A DNA stretch of 64,000 nucleotides, taken from contig NZ_MDVX01000002.1 in assembly GCF_001719615.1 (NCBI RefSeq), positions 310,001-374,000 on the forward strand. The letters are read 5' to 3'. Below, one piece after another: positions 7,798 to 17,134 of the stretch (positions are counted from its first letter, which is position 1; each line of letters opens with the position of its first letter). The translations under genes were made by a program, and so were the position numbers. Origin of the DNA: Neptunicoccus sediminis (GTDB taxonomy: Bacteria > Pseudomonadota > Alphaproteobacteria > Rhodobacterales > Rhodobacteraceae). Under the pieces are notes generated by a model, which was not told the origin of the DNA, made no database searches, and worked only from the letters and a program-made list of their open reading frames with translations.

Positions 7798-9063
7798 ATG
7801 GTCACAAAAACCGAAATCATCGACGGGATGCAATTTTCCTTTCTGAATGACAAAAACCCAATCAACACCACAGGCGCAGCAGCCTATACGATGACATATC
7901 AATTTGCCGGCACGTCAGCCCCCGCCGATCTGCCAACCTCGGCCACCTATGACGGCTGGACCGATTTCACCGCCGCACAAGAAGCCTTCTTCCGCGCGGC
8001 ACTTAATCATGTGGAAAGCCTGATCAACGTGGAATTTGTCGAGGTTTCAGGCAGTGCCGATCCGGACATAAACGTAGGTTCCGTGACGATTCCGGGCAGC
8101 ACAGCCGGTGTTGGCGGATATTCCGCGTCAAGCTCGGGGGACGACATCACCCGATATGACAGCTACGTAGTCTACGACAACACCATAGACATCACTACAT
8201 CAATGGATCTGGTGCTACATGAAATCGGCCATGCGATGGGGCTGAAACATTCGTTCTCAGCACCTACTGTCCCGAGCGGCTTTGACAGCAACAAATACAC
8301 ACTGATGTCCTACACCGAAAATCCAGACAACGGGTTGGACAGCGATGCGATGATGTTGTTCGACATTCTGGCCTTGCAGGATTTGTGGGGGGCCAATGAC
8401 GCCACTGCCACAGGCAATTCCACCTACACGGGGTCGCGCACAGATACGATTGATGCGATCTGGGATGCGGGCGGCATTGACACATTCGACGCCTCCGCCC
8501 AGTCCGGCGGTGTGCGGCTTGACCTGCGCGAAGCGCGGTTTTCCAGCTTTGAGACCACCGACGATGTGGTGATTGCCTATGATACCGTGATCGAAAACGC
8601 CACTGGCGGGGCCGGTTCGGACAAGCTGATCGGCAATGGTGCGGATAATCTGCTTGCGGGTGGCGACAGCAGGGACAAGCTTAAGGGCGGCAACGGCAAT
8701 GATACGCTGGATGGCAATGCAGGCCGCGATAACCTTTTGGGCGGGCGGGGCCGCGATGCGCTGAACGGCGGCGCAGGCAACGACAAACTGTCCGGCGACA
8801 AGGGCAAAGACCTTCTGACAGGAAACGGCGGCAAGGATACTTTCATCTTTGCGGATAAGGGCGGCAAAGACAGGGTTCTGGATTTTCAGGATGATGTGGA
8901 TCGCCTGAAATTCGACCATGTTGAGGCATCAAGCGTTGAAGACGTGCTTGCCCTTGGCGCAGACAAGAACGGCAATGCGGTGTTCAGCTTCACCGACGGG
9001 CTGGTGGTGATTGTAAACGACATGACAGTTTCACAACTCAACGACGACATCCTCATCGCCTGA
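7798..9063 (+). CDS. Secreted M10 (serralysin-like) RTX metalloprotease
   Basis: A 421-residue protein without an N-terminal signal peptide. The N-terminal domain has the zinc-binding sequence HEIGHAMGLKH (residues 141-151, HExxHxxGxxH) and a Met-turn LMSY (about 169-172), the marks of M10 metzincins. The middle and C-terminal parts carry calcium-binding RTX nonapeptides of the GGxGxDxLx type, such as GGNGNDTLDGNAGRDNLLGG (about residues 275-350). The C-terminus ends in a short hydrophobic type-I-secretion-like tail (LNDDILIA). It is probably exported by a type I system and folded by external calcium, then cleaves proteins outside the cell. No ABC exporter genes are present nearby. It is divergent from pccB and somewhat shorter than typical serralysins (about 470-480 residues). 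Confidence 0.9.
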   Translation: MVTKTEIIDGMQFSFLNDKNPINTTGAAAYTMTYQFAGTSAPADLPTSATYDGWTDFTAAQEAFFRAALNHVESLINVEFVEVSGSADPDINVGSVTIPGSTAGVGGYSASSSGDDITRYDSYVVYDNTIDITTSMDLVLHEIGHAMGLKHSFSAPTVPSGFDSNKYTLMSYTENPDNGLDSDAMMLFDILALQDLWGANDATATGNSTYTGSRTDTIDAIWDAGGIDTFDASAQSGGVRLDLREARFSSFETTDDVVIAYDTVIENATGGAGSDKLIGNGADNLLAGGDSRDKLKGGNGNDTLDGNAGRDNLLGGRGRDALNGGAGNDKLSGDKGKDLLTGNGGKDTFIFADKGGKDRVLDFQDDVDRLKFDHVEASSVEDVLALGADKNGNAVFSFTDGLVVIVNDMTVSQLNDDILIA

Positions 9064-9289
9064 CCACGCAACCAACCGAAATTCTCCCGTCCCTGCCGAT
9101 TTGGTTGGGGGCGGCAGACCCATCGCGCCGGAAACACAATCTGACGCGCCGTAGCGGAACCTTGTAAAAGGTTTGGCATGGACAGTTCCAATTCAGAGAC
9201 ATACTCAGGAATCAACCGCCGGTTTCGGGCCTTTTTTGCTGCCCCTTCGCTCCGGTGTTTTCCCGTTTTCCAAAGGATACCCCCTTTGC

Positions 9290-10510
9290 ATGTCCGTATT
9301 GCCCAAGTCCCGTTTTCTAGACCCCAAGACCCCGCCCACAATGGTTACTCTGGTTATTTTCGCCTCTCTGGGCGCGATTTCCATGAATATCTTCCTGCCC
9401 TCCATGCCCGCAATTGCCGCCCATTTCGACGCGAGCTATCTGGCCGTGCAGTTCATGCTGTCCGGCTTTTTGTTGATGAACGGCATTTTGCAACTGTTCA
9501 TTGGTCCGATCTCTGACAGGTTCGGGCGTCGTCCGGTCGCGCTTTGGACGTTGGCGGCTTTTGTGCTGGCCTCGCTGGTTTGTGCCAATGCGCCGAACAC
9601 GACAATCCTGCTGACCGCGCGTACCTTTCAGGCGCTGGTGGTGAGCAGCTTTGTCCTGTCCCGCGCGGCCGCCCGTGACATTGCAGGCAGCAAGGACGCG
9701 GTGTCCCTGCTTGGCTATATCGCAATGGGGATGTCGGTTGCGCCGATGATGGGACCGACCATTGGCGGATTCCTTCAGGAAGCCTTTGGCTGGCGTGCGC
9801 CCTTCTGGACGCTGACGTTTCTGGGCCTTGCGGTGCTGGGACTGGTCTGGCGGGATATGGGGGAAACCAACCTTACGCCGTCCACCAGCATGGCAGCACA
9901 GGTGCGTACCTATCCCGAACTGCTGACCTCGCGCCGGTTCTGGGGCTATTCCCTGTCTACCACATTTGCTTCGGGCTGCTTTTTCTCGCTGCTGGGTGGT
10001 GCACCTTTTGTGGGCACGGTGGTTTACGGCCTCAGCCCCGGAGAGCTTGGCCTTTATTTCATCTTTGCGCCTGCGGGTTATTTCACCGGCAGCCTGATTT
10101 CGGGCCGGTTTGCAAGCGTTGTGGGTCTGTATCGCATGATCACCATTGGCGCAGGCATCACTGTTTTGGGCATGCTGCTGGCGTTGGTTCTGGTGAACAT
10201 CGGCTTTGATCATCCGGTGGCTTTCTTTGGCTGCACGATCTTCATCGGCCTTGGCAACGGCATGGTCCTGCCCAGTGCGTCTGCGGGGATGATGTCGGTC
10301 AACCCGCGTCTGGCAGGTACGGCGGCGGGGCTTGGCGGCGCGATGATGACGCTGGGGGGCGGTGCGCTTTCTGCCATCGTAGTCCCGTTCCTGAGCAAAG
10401 AAGCCGGTGCAACACCGTTGATCCTCTTTACCCTCGGGTCTGCGACGCTTGCACTTCTGGCGGCGCTTTATTCGATCCGTGTGGAGTATCAAGTGCGTAA
10501 CGCCGGTTGA
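9290..10510 (+). CDS. MFS transporter, Bcr/CflA-type drug exporter
   Basis: A 406-residue protein. The start at 9290 is preferred to in-frame ATGs at 9173 because the family begins near MSVLPKSRFLDP and an AAAGGA lies about 12 bases upstream. Twelve hydrophobic segments are visible, together with the MFS loop signature between helices 2 and 3 (GPISDRFGRRPVALW) and FLPSMPAIAAHFDAS in the first segments, which is typical of the Bcr/CflA (bicyclomycin/chloramphenicol) proton-antiport subfamily. It is probably an inner-membrane efflux pump; its natural substrate is unknown. The next gene on the strand is the pccR-like regulator, 69 bases downstream. Confidence 0.88.
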   Translation: MSVLPKSRFLDPKTPPTMVTLVIFASLGAISMNIFLPSMPAIAAHFDASYLAVQFMLSGFLLMNGILQLFIGPISDRFGRRPVALWTLAAFVLASLVCANAPNTTILLTARTFQALVVSSFVLSRAAARDIAGSKDAVSLLGYIAMGMSVAPMMGPTIGGFLQEAFGWRAPFWTLTFLGLAVLGLVWRDMGETNLTPSTSMAAQVRTYPELLTSRRFWGYSLSTTFASGCFFSLLGGAPFVGTVVYGLSPGELGLYFIFAPAGYFTGSLISGRFASVVGLYRMITIGAGITVLGMLLALVLVNIGFDHPVAFFGCTIFIGLGNGMVLPSASAGMMSVNPRLAGTAAGLGGAMMTLGGGALSAIVVPFLSKEAGATPLILFTLGSATLALLAALYSIRVEYQVRNAG

Positions 10511-10522
10511 TGCGGCTTGCAC

Positions 10523-10537
10523 GCAAACTTTGCAAAG
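10523..10537. promoter_or_regulatory. TTTGCAAA palindrome upstream of pccR
   Basis: GCAAAC directly followed by TTTGCAAAG (palindrome at 10529-10536) lies about 44 bases upstream of the regulator start. The same palindrome occurs before pccB, which suggests autoregulation. Confidence 0.5.
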
Positions 10538-10579
10538 CATACCCTGCGCCCTAGCTAATTCGCAAAGCGAGGGGCCGAG

Positions 10580-11992
10580 ATGCGCGCGCAAAAACTCTAT
10601 GCAGGGGTGACCCTGCGCGAAACCCGTCAGAAACAGGGGCTGACGCAAAAGGATTTTGCCGCCAAGCTCGGGGTGTCCCTGCCCTATCTGAACCAGATGG
10701 AGAACAACCACCGCCCTGTCAGCACCACCGTTGTACTGGCACTGGCGCAAGAGTTCGGCTTTGACGTGACACAACTGTCTGTCGGGGAATCCGAACGGAT
10801 CGTGGCCGACATGCGCGAGGCGCTGGCCGATCCGGTGTTCAGCACCGCGCAGCCACCACTGGCCGATATGCAACTGACAGCCTCCAACGCACCCGCCCTT
10901 GCGCGGGCCTTTCTGGACCTGCACCGCGCCTACCGTCAGGGACAAGAGCGGCTCGCCTCTCTGGATGAGGCTTTGGGCCGCGAGGACAGCGCCATTTCCC
11001 CTTCCCCGTGGGAGCAGGTGCGCGATTTCTTCCACTATTGCGATAACTACATCGACAGCATTGACCGCGTGGCCGAAAACTATGCGACACAGGCGAAACT
11101 CTCCGGTCCGAACGCCCTTGGCGCGGCCCATGACTGGCTGGCGGAAAAGCACAATATCCACCTGCGCACAAAAAGCACCGACGTGTTGCGCCAATACGAT
11201 CCGGCCAGCCGCACCCTGACCCTGTCAGCGCAGGCGCCGACCTCTTCCAAGCTGTTCCAGATCGCCCATCAGACGGCCCTGCTGGAACATGATGACCTGC
11301 TGGAAGCCACGCTCGACTTTGCCAATTTCAGCACGCCCGAGGCCCGTGCCATCTGCAAAATCGGGCTGGCCAATTATTTTGCCGGCGCAGCAACCCTGCC
11401 CTACGGACGGTTTTTGCAGGTGGCGCAGGAAACGCGGCACGATCTGGAGCTGCTGGCGAATTATTTCGACGCCAGCATCGAACAGGTAGCCCACCGATTG
11501 TCCACCATGCAGCGGCCCGGCGTGAAGGGCATTCCCTTTTTCTTTGTGCGCGTCGATCAGGCAGGCACCATTACAAAGCGCCACTCTGCTACGCGGTTGC
11601 AGTTTGCCCGTTTCGGGGGCGCCTGCCCCTTGTGGAACGTCCACCGCGCCTTTGAAACGCCCGGACAGTTCCTGCGCCAGTTGGCGGAAACGCCGGACGG
11701 GTTGCAATACCTCAGCCTTGCGCGGGATGTATCCAAAACCGGCGGCAGCTTTCACGCGCCGATCCGCCGCTATGCTATCGGGCTGGGCTGTGAAATCCGG
11801 CACGCCGGCGCAATGGTCTATGCGGATGATCTGGACATCACCAACCGGCAGGCGTTTGAGCCGATCGGCATTTCCTGCCGGATCTGCGAGCGGCACAACT
11901 GTCACCAGCGCTCTGTGCCGCCGCTGGAGCGCCACCTGAAAGTGGACCCCAACAGTCGCGCCACCCTGCCCTATAGCATCGCAGAGAGTTAA
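10580..11992 (+). CDS. pccR: XRE-family short-chain acyl-CoA regulator (PccR/ScfR type)
   Basis: A 470-residue regulator. The N-terminal helix-turn-helix (residues about 8-62: LRETRQKQGLTQKDFAAKLG, then SLPYLNQMENNHRP) is of Xre type. The middle contains a degenerate IrrE/ImmA-like segment (LFQIAHQTALLEHDDLLEA) without an intact HExxH. The C-terminal domain ends with a cysteine-rich motif CRICERHNCHQRSVPP that recurs in short-chain fatty acyl-CoA regulators. This family (ScfR) includes PccR, which controls propionyl-CoA carboxylase in Rhodobacter, and the pcc genes lie a few kilobases away. The gene is preceded by a TTTGCAAA palindrome. Its stop codon overlaps the stop of the opposing MscS gene by four bases. 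A glyoxylate or methylisocitrate regulator role is less likely given the context. Confidence 0.87.
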   Translation: MRAQKLYAGVTLRETRQKQGLTQKDFAAKLGVSLPYLNQMENNHRPVSTTVVLALAQEFGFDVTQLSVGESERIVADMREALADPVFSTAQPPLADMQLTASNAPALARAFLDLHRAYRQGQERLASLDEALGREDSAISPSPWEQVRDFFHYCDNYIDSIDRVAENYATQAKLSGPNALGAAHDWLAEKHNIHLRTKSTDVLRQYDPASRTLTLSAQAPTSSKLFQIAHQTALLEHDDLLEATLDFANFSTPEARAICKIGLANYFAGAATLPYGRFLQVAQETRHDLELLANYFDASIEQVAHRLSTMQRPGVKGIPFFFVRVDQAGTITKRHSATRLQFARFGGACPLWNVHRAFETPGQFLRQLAETPDGLQYLSLARDVSKTGGSFHAPIRRYAIGLGCEIRHAGAMVYADDLDITNRQAFEPIGISCRICERHNCHQRSVPPLERHLKVDPNSRATLPYSIAES

Positions 11993-14496
11993 ACCTTCCC
12001 CGGTGCATCACCGCCATCGTCACTGACGGAATCGTCCTCGGTATCCTTGGCCGCAGAGGAATGCTGGCGCTGATCTTGATCCGTCGTGTCCCCATCCCCG
12101 GTTTCATCGGGCGTTTCGGACTCCTCGGGCTGCTTTTTCTTGTCATCCTCATCGGTGGCGTTTTTAACTTTGGCCAGTTCGTCCAGATTTTTAATATAGA
12201 CATCCCGCTGTGCAAACGGAATTTCGATACCTTCTTCACTGAAGCGTTTGAATATCTCAAAGTTCATGTCGGATTTCGCGGATAACATCCAGTTCACATC
12301 CCGCAGGATTGCGCGGATTTCAAAGTCCAGACTGTCCGCACCAAACCCCATGAACATGATCGCCGGACCCGGATCAAGCAGCACCATCGGATGGGACTCT
12401 GCCACATCAAGCAGGATTTTCTCCACGTGACGCGGATCGCTGTCATAGGCCACGCCCACAGGCACACGCACCCGTCCGGCCATGCTGGAATGGGTCCAGT
12501 TCGTCACCGTGCCGGAAATCAGATCGGCGTTCGGAATAACCACAGAGGCACGATCAAAGGTTTCCACCTCGGTTGAGCGCACCGAGATTTTGCGCACATA
12601 CCCCGAATAGGTGCCCACTTCGATCCAATCGCCTGCCTTGATCGGGCGTTCGATCAGCAGGATAATACCGGAGACAAAGTTCGACACGATGGTTTGCAGG
12701 CCAAAACCGATACCAACCGACAGGGCACCAGCCACAATAGCAAGATTGGACAGGTCCAGCCCGGTTGCGGTGATCGCGGCCAGTGCTGCAAAGAAGATAC
12801 CGACATAACCCGTGCCGGTGACAATGGCATTCTGCCCGCCGCTATCAAGCCGCGTGTTGGGCAGCACCGTGGTGCGCAAGGCGGATTGCAGGATGCGGGT
12901 GATGGTGTAACCGATGGAAAACACCAGAACGAAAGTCAGGAAATCCGTCAGCGAAATCCGGTTATCACCAAAAGAGATCCCGTCCCGCGCCATCAGCCAG
13001 ACTTCTTGCAGATCCACCAGCCGCGCGCCCCAGATCAGGGCCAGCAACGGCAGCGCAATACAGATCATGATGAAACCGACGGCCACACGGAACAGCGCCC
13101 CGTAACGCTGGGTTTCGTCCTCGTCCCCTGCGGAGGTTGCCGTGTTGCCGGTATAACCGGTCAGCGAACCGATCAGGCGAAAGAAGATGTAGAGCCCTGT
13201 AATCAGCAACAGCGACGCTGCGGTGGAAAACACCAGCCGGTTGCCCGCGCTGTCAAACCCGAAGGCGGCCAGCACCGGCCCAGCCACACCTGCGGCAACA
13301 CAGATATTGCCCATGATTGTGGCAACGCGCCCCAAAAACGGATTGCCGTTTTCCTGCTTGCCCGCCACTTGCGCCTCATTCGCAAGCACGCGTCCGATCC
13401 GGAACAGGGCGATCCCGCCTACCACAATCAGCGGAAAGGTCAGCGTGGGAATCGCGGCGAGCAAATCGGGGTTTTGCCCCGATCCGACTGCGGCTGCATC
13501 CAGCATGGCGCGCAGGGCGAACATCAGGCCAAGCGCAAGGAAAGAGCGTTTCATCGGTCCGGTAAGAGACTCGTCAATCTCGATCAGCGGCCCCTGATTG
13601 GAGGTGGCGACAAACAAAGAGCGGGCCAGCCAACTGGCGAAATATAGCGAGAACCCCGCCACTCCAAGGCTGCGCAGGATGAAGTAGCCGCGCAGATCGA
13701 ACAGGTCGAGCAGCAGCAGCGCCTGCACCAGCACGGCCAGCCCGATGGCCGGCAGGATCAACTGGGACAGCGATCCGATAAAGCCGTAAAGCGCTGCGGT
13801 CCGCGAGGAGGCATTGCGGCTGAAAAACGCTTGCACACGGCGCGACCACACCCGCGAACGCACAAGCAGGACCAGCGCAACCGCCAGCAGAACCGCGACC
13901 ATCAGCAGGTTGCCAATACGCTTGGAGGCGCGGTTGTCGTTGGACAGGTTATTCGTGACTTCGGCCCAGAGGTTGGCGTTGAACGTAATTAGCGCCGTGA
14001 CAGCCGCACTGATCTGGCGCGGATCAAGCGGGGAGTCATTCTGGGCAACCAGACGGGCGGTGCTGCGGTGACGCATCAGATCGTCGATCCGGCTGATCAG
14101 CCCGTCTGCCTGTTTATAAAGGTCTTCTGCGGCTTTTACCGGCGCTTTGGCCTTTTCCAGTTCCTTGTTCAACTGTTCCCGCAGGGCGGCGACATCTTCA
14201 GCTTCGGTTTCCCCTTCGGCCGGCGGTGCGCCAAGGGCGTCTATCCGGTCCTGCACAGGCTCGGTCTTGGTCAGCGCCTGCTCTTTCAGCTCTGTCGCGC
14301 TGCTGCGGAAATTCACAAGCTGTTTGCGCAACTGGGCCAGCGCCTCATCCGAGGCGGTTGCCTTTTCCAGCACTTCTTCCGCACGTTCTACCGTGTTTTC
14401 AAAGGCAGGTTTGTCAAAAGCTGTTTCAACAGTCTGTGCGAAAGCTGCCAGCGGCATCGCCACCAGCAGCACCAAAGTCCAAAGTAGTCGGGTCAT
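11989..14496 (-). CDS. MscS-family mechanosensitive channel with N-terminal periplasmic domain
   Basis: An 835-residue protein. The ATG at 14496 gives a signal peptide (MTRLLWTLVLLVAMPLAAFA, cut after AQT), unlike the longer start at 14625. A predicted periplasmic coiled-coil region follows (residues about 25-150, DUF3772-like). Then come about ten membrane segments and the conserved MscS pore and beta region: LAIVAGALSVGIGFGLQT, GIILLIERPIKAGDWIEVG. The tail (last about 60 residues) is rich in Asp/Glu/Lys. Such channels release solutes when membrane tension rises. It resembles the large MscK/YbiO-like MscS members rather than small MscS. The gene shares its 3' end with pccR and is seven bases from cysK upstream. 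Confidence 0.88.
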   Translation of the reverse strand: MTRLLWTLVLLVAMPLAAFAQTVETAFDKPAFENTVERAEEVLEKATASDEALAQLRKQLVNFRSSATELKEQALTKTEPVQDRIDALGAPPAEGETEAEDVAALREQLNKELEKAKAPVKAAEDLYKQADGLISRIDDLMRHRSTARLVAQNDSPLDPRQISAAVTALITFNANLWAEVTNNLSNDNRASKRIGNLLMVAVLLAVALVLLVRSRVWSRRVQAFFSRNASSRTAALYGFIGSLSQLILPAIGLAVLVQALLLLDLFDLRGYFILRSLGVAGFSLYFASWLARSLFVATSNQGPLIEIDESLTGPMKRSFLALGLMFALRAMLDAAAVGSGQNPDLLAAIPTLTFPLIVVGGIALFRIGRVLANEAQVAGKQENGNPFLGRVATIMGNICVAAGVAGPVLAAFGFDSAGNRLVFSTAASLLLITGLYIFFRLIGSLTGYTGNTATSAGDEDETQRYGALFRVAVGFIMICIALPLLALIWGARLVDLQEVWLMARDGISFGDNRISLTDFLTFVLVFSIGYTITRILQSALRTTVLPNTRLDSGGQNAIVTGTGYVGIFFAALAAITATGLDLSNLAIVAGALSVGIGFGLQTIVSNFVSGIILLIERPIKAGDWIEVGTYSGYVRKISVRSTEVETFDRASVVIPNADLISGTVTNWTHSSMAGRVRVPVGVAYDSDPRHVEKILLDVAESHPMVLLDPGPAIMFMGFGADSLDFEIRAILRDVNWMLSAKSDMNFEIFKRFSEEGIEIPFAQRDVYIKNLDELAKVKNATDEDDKKKQPEESETPDETGDGDTTDQDQRQHSSAAKDTEDDSVSDDGGDAPGKV

Positions 14497-14503
14497 TGTG
14501 GTC

Positions 14504-15538
14504 CTATTCGAATACCGTCGGAATGTCGGTTCTCTTCTTTTCCAGCCAGTGAGGGACCGGCAGGCCCTTTTCCCGCAGGAAGGCAGGGTTAAACAGTTTA
14601 GCCTGATAGCGCGTGCCGTAATCACACAGCACGGTCACAATCGTGTGGCCCGGTCCCATGTCCTTGGCCATGCGGATCGCCCCTGCGATGTTGATGCCGG
14701 TGGACAGCCCCATGCAAAGGCCCTCTTGCTGCAACAGATCGAAGACGATCTGGATGCCTTCCGCGTCAGGAATGTTATAGGCGTGATCCACCTGCAACCC
14801 TTCAAGGTTTTTGGTGATCCGCACCTGACCGATACCTTCCGCGATAGAGCCGCCCTCGGCGGTCAGTTCACCATGCACGAAATAGTTGTAAAGCGCCGCG
14901 CCATCCGGATCGGCGATGCCGATTTTGATGTCCTTGTTTCTGGCACGCAAACCGTCGGCCATGCCGCTCAGGGTGCCGCCAGAACCGCAGGCACAGATAA
15001 AACCGTCAACCTTGCCGTTGGTCTGTTCCCAGACTTCCGGTGCTGTGGTGTCGATATGGGCCTGTTTGTTTGCCACATTGTCAAACTGGTTCGCCCAGAT
15101 CGCGCCATTGGGTTCGGTTTTAGCCAGTTCTTCGGCAAGACGGGCGGAATATTTTACAAAGTTATTCGGGTCGCGGTAGGGTTTGGCAGGAACCTGCACC
15201 AGTTCCGCCCCCGCCAGACGGATCATATCCTTTTTTTCCTGACTTTGGGTTTCAGGGATGACGATCACGGTCTTGAACCCCAGCGCGGACCCCACCAGCG
15301 CCAGCCCGATCCCGGTATTGCCCGCTGTGCCCTCTACAATTGTGCCGCCCGGACGCAATTCGCCCCGCGCCACCGCGTCCTGAATGATGCTGAGCGCGGC
15401 GCGATCCTTCACCGACTGGCCCGGATTCATAAACTCCGCTTTGCCCAGAATCTCACAGCCCGTCAGTTCCGACGCTTTGTTCAGGCGGATCAGGGGGGTG
15501 TTGCCAACGGCATGGGGAAGGTCTTGGTAAATGGTCAT
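14504..15538 (-). CDS. cysK: Cysteine synthase A (O-acetylserine sulfhydrylase)
   Basis: A 344-residue PLP enzyme. The start MTIYQDLPHAVGNTPLIRLN at 15538 fits family N-termini. The PLP lysine lies in NPGQSVKDRAAL, and the phosphate-binding loop reads EGTAGNTGIGLA, slightly different from the canonical TSGNTGIALA. A later glycine-rich site is ICACGSGGTLSG. It converts O-acetylserine and sulfide to cysteine in the cytoplasm. It sits at the end of the cfa-trgA-trgB-cysK run, seven bases before the MscS gene. In Rhodobacter the trgAB-cysK cluster is linked with tellurite resistance. The unusual TAGNTG loop may mark an alphaproteobacterial subfamily, so the exact sulfur donor is less certain. Confidence 0.88.
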   Translation of the reverse strand: MTIYQDLPHAVGNTPLIRLNKASELTGCEILGKAEFMNPGQSVKDRAALSIIQDAVARGELRPGGTIVEGTAGNTGIGLALVGSALGFKTVIVIPETQSQEKKDMIRLAGAELVQVPAKPYRDPNNFVKYSARLAEELAKTEPNGAIWANQFDNVANKQAHIDTTAPEVWEQTNGKVDGFICACGSGGTLSGMADGLRARNKDIKIGIADPDGAALYNYFVHGELTAEGGSIAEGIGQVRITKNLEGLQVDHAYNIPDAEGIQIVFDLLQQEGLCMGLSTGINIAGAIRMAKDMGPGHTIVTVLCDYGTRYQAKLFNPAFLREKGLPVPHWLEKKRTDIPTVFE

Positions 15539-15591
15539 CAGAGTATCCTTAAGACTGCTTCGTTCCTTGATACGCGCCGCCCCATGCGGTT

Positions 15592-16656
15592 TCAAGCGGC
15601 GCTTGCCTCGCGGCGCAATCGTTCGCGGTTTGCCGCAAGCCAGTACAGCGAAAGCAATAAGGGTCCGTCATCTGCCTCTCCACTGGCCACCAGCGCCATC
15701 GCAGCCTCAAAGCTCAGGATGTGGGTCTGGATGTCCTCATCCTCGCTGGCCACACCATGTACGCCGCTTTGCGCATCTGACAAATCCACCAGCCCTAAAA
15801 ATGTGTAAAGATATTCGGACAGGCATCCGGGGGACGGGTAGTAATTGGCGATTTTTTCCAGTCCCAACAGGGTCAGACCGGCCTCTTCGATCATTTCGCG
15901 GCGGGCGACTTCTTCAACAGGTTCATTGCCATCGCACCGCCCTGCAACGGGTTCAAGCACCCAAGGATGGCAATCCCCCCGCACATAGGCGGCGGGGCGG
16001 AATTGTTCGATCACAACCACCTGATCGCGCAGCGGATCATAGGGCAGCACCGTCACCGCATCCGCAGACCGAAGGACCGTGCGCTCGATCAGCGGCGACA
16101 GACCGCCGTCAAAGCGGGGATGGCGCAGATAGACATCTTCAACATCAAAGTAACGGGCGTAGGGCAGCTCGCGTTTTTCTTCCTGCACTGCCCCCCGCCG
16201 GAAACCACGCCGCACAGAGGATGGCACCCGCGCGTCAGATGACTCTGCCCGCACAAAAGAGCGCGCCCGCATCAGCAGACCGGACCGATTCACAGGCGTG
16301 TTATAAGCGGTCGGATTTTCAAGGATCTGCGCAGTATCCCGCGCCACGCAGGTTTCTACACGACGGTCGTAAGCGGTAAATTCCGCAGGCTCTGTATGGG
16401 CTGACATTGCTGCAAAAACCGGACCAAACACGCCTGAAACAGATTTCACGTCTCCCCCCAAGCCCTTGAAATAGCTTGCAAAGGGTTCGGTTAACGCATC
16501 ATCGCAAGGGGCAGACACACCATCACACGCACCGCCCTGATCAGCGACCAGCGCGCCGCAGCTATCAAGACTGTAACCGGACAGGCGATCTGCCTGCCAG
16601 TCGGCATCCGGACGCAGCGCAAGGGCAACATCCCGGTCGGAAAGAAATACACGCAT
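15592..16656 (-). CDS. trgB: Nudix hydrolase, TrgB-like
   Basis: A 354-residue protein. The C-terminal half is an ADP-ribose pyrophosphatase-like Nudix domain with a complete Nudix box at residues 239-261 (GRCDGNEPVEEVARREMIEEAGL pattern G-x5-E-x7-REUxEExGU). Upstream strands VTVLPYDPLRDQVVVIEQFR and PAAYVRGDCHPWVLEP fit. The N-terminal 130 residues resemble a gamma-glutamylcyclotransferase-like domain of TrgB proteins, but the YGTL entry loop expected at the start is absent (it reads MRVFLSDRDVALAL), so that half may be inactive. It lies 21 bases downstream of trgA and 53 upstream of cysK. Probable role: hydrolysis of ADP-ribose or related nucleoside diphosphates; association with tellurite resistance is by cluster homology. 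Confidence 0.82.
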   Translation of the reverse strand: MRVFLSDRDVALALRPDADWQADRLSGYSLDSCGALVADQGGACDGVSAPCDDALTEPFASYFKGLGGDVKSVSGVFGPVFAAMSAHTEPAEFTAYDRRVETCVARDTAQILENPTAYNTPVNRSGLLMRARSFVRAESSDARVPSSVRRGFRRGAVQEEKRELPYARYFDVEDVYLRHPRFDGGLSPLIERTVLRSADAVTVLPYDPLRDQVVVIEQFRPAAYVRGDCHPWVLEPVAGRCDGNEPVEEVARREMIEEAGLTLLGLEKIANYYPSPGCLSEYLYTFLGLVDLSDAQSGVHGVASEDEDIQTHILSFEAAMALVASGEADDGPLLLSLYWLAANRERLRREASAA

Positions 16657-16677
16657 TTTGATTTTATTCGTTCCCTA

Positions 16678-17118
16678 TTAGCTCCAGCGGTAGCTGGCCT
16701 GATAGGTGGCAATGCCAGACAACAGCCCGCCGATCAACAGGGTAATACCCACACTCGGCGTCAGGGCAAGCACGACATATTCAAAGGTTGTCTCGATCCA
16801 AAGCAGCGGAATCTCTACCGGATCACGGGACCGGAACTGCCCGAGATTGGAAAAAACGAACCGCCCGCCAAAGACGATTCCTGCCCCTACCAGCAACATC
16901 ACCAAAGAGCGCAGACCGCTCATCGCGCCGGCCATGTTGCTGTGGCCGGGGCTGCGGCCCAGCGCGTACCAGCCGGCAAAAAAGCCGACCAGCCCGTTGC
17001 CAAGCATGAAGCGTATACCAAGGGGCATTTCGGGATGTTCCTGTATGAACACAAAAGCCGCTACCATTGCGGTGATCGCCAAAGCCAATCCCGCAATAAT
17101 TTTTGCTGCTGTCGGCAT
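16678..17118 (-). CDS. trgA: TrgA family membrane protein
   Basis: A 146-residue protein with four hydrophobic segments (near residues 8-26, 35-50, 65-85 and 112-135). It matches the small membrane protein found upstream of trgB and cysK in Rhodobacter. Features seen include GLALAITAMVAAFVFIQEHP and SGLRSLVMLLVGAGIVFGGRF. It probably resides in the cytoplasmic membrane. TrgA and TrgB together were linked to tellurite resistance; the mechanism is not known. It follows the cfa stop by 16 bases, so the four genes cfa-trgA-trgB-cysK likely form one operon. Confidence 0.82.
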   Translation of the reverse strand: MPTAAKIIAGLALAITAMVAAFVFIQEHPEMPLGIRFMLGNGLVGFFAGWYALGRSPGHSNMAGAMSGLRSLVMLLVGAGIVFGGRFVFSNLGQFRSRDPVEIPLLWIETTFEYVVLALTPSVGITLLIGGLLSGIATYQASYRWS

Positions 17119-17134
17119 CGCTATCCCTCTTTAA

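Noticed and set aside
9317-11194. A 625-codon frame on the minus strand
   Set aside because: It is antisense to the MFS transporter and the pccR-like gene, with composition typical of a GC-rich shadow and no ribosome-binding site.
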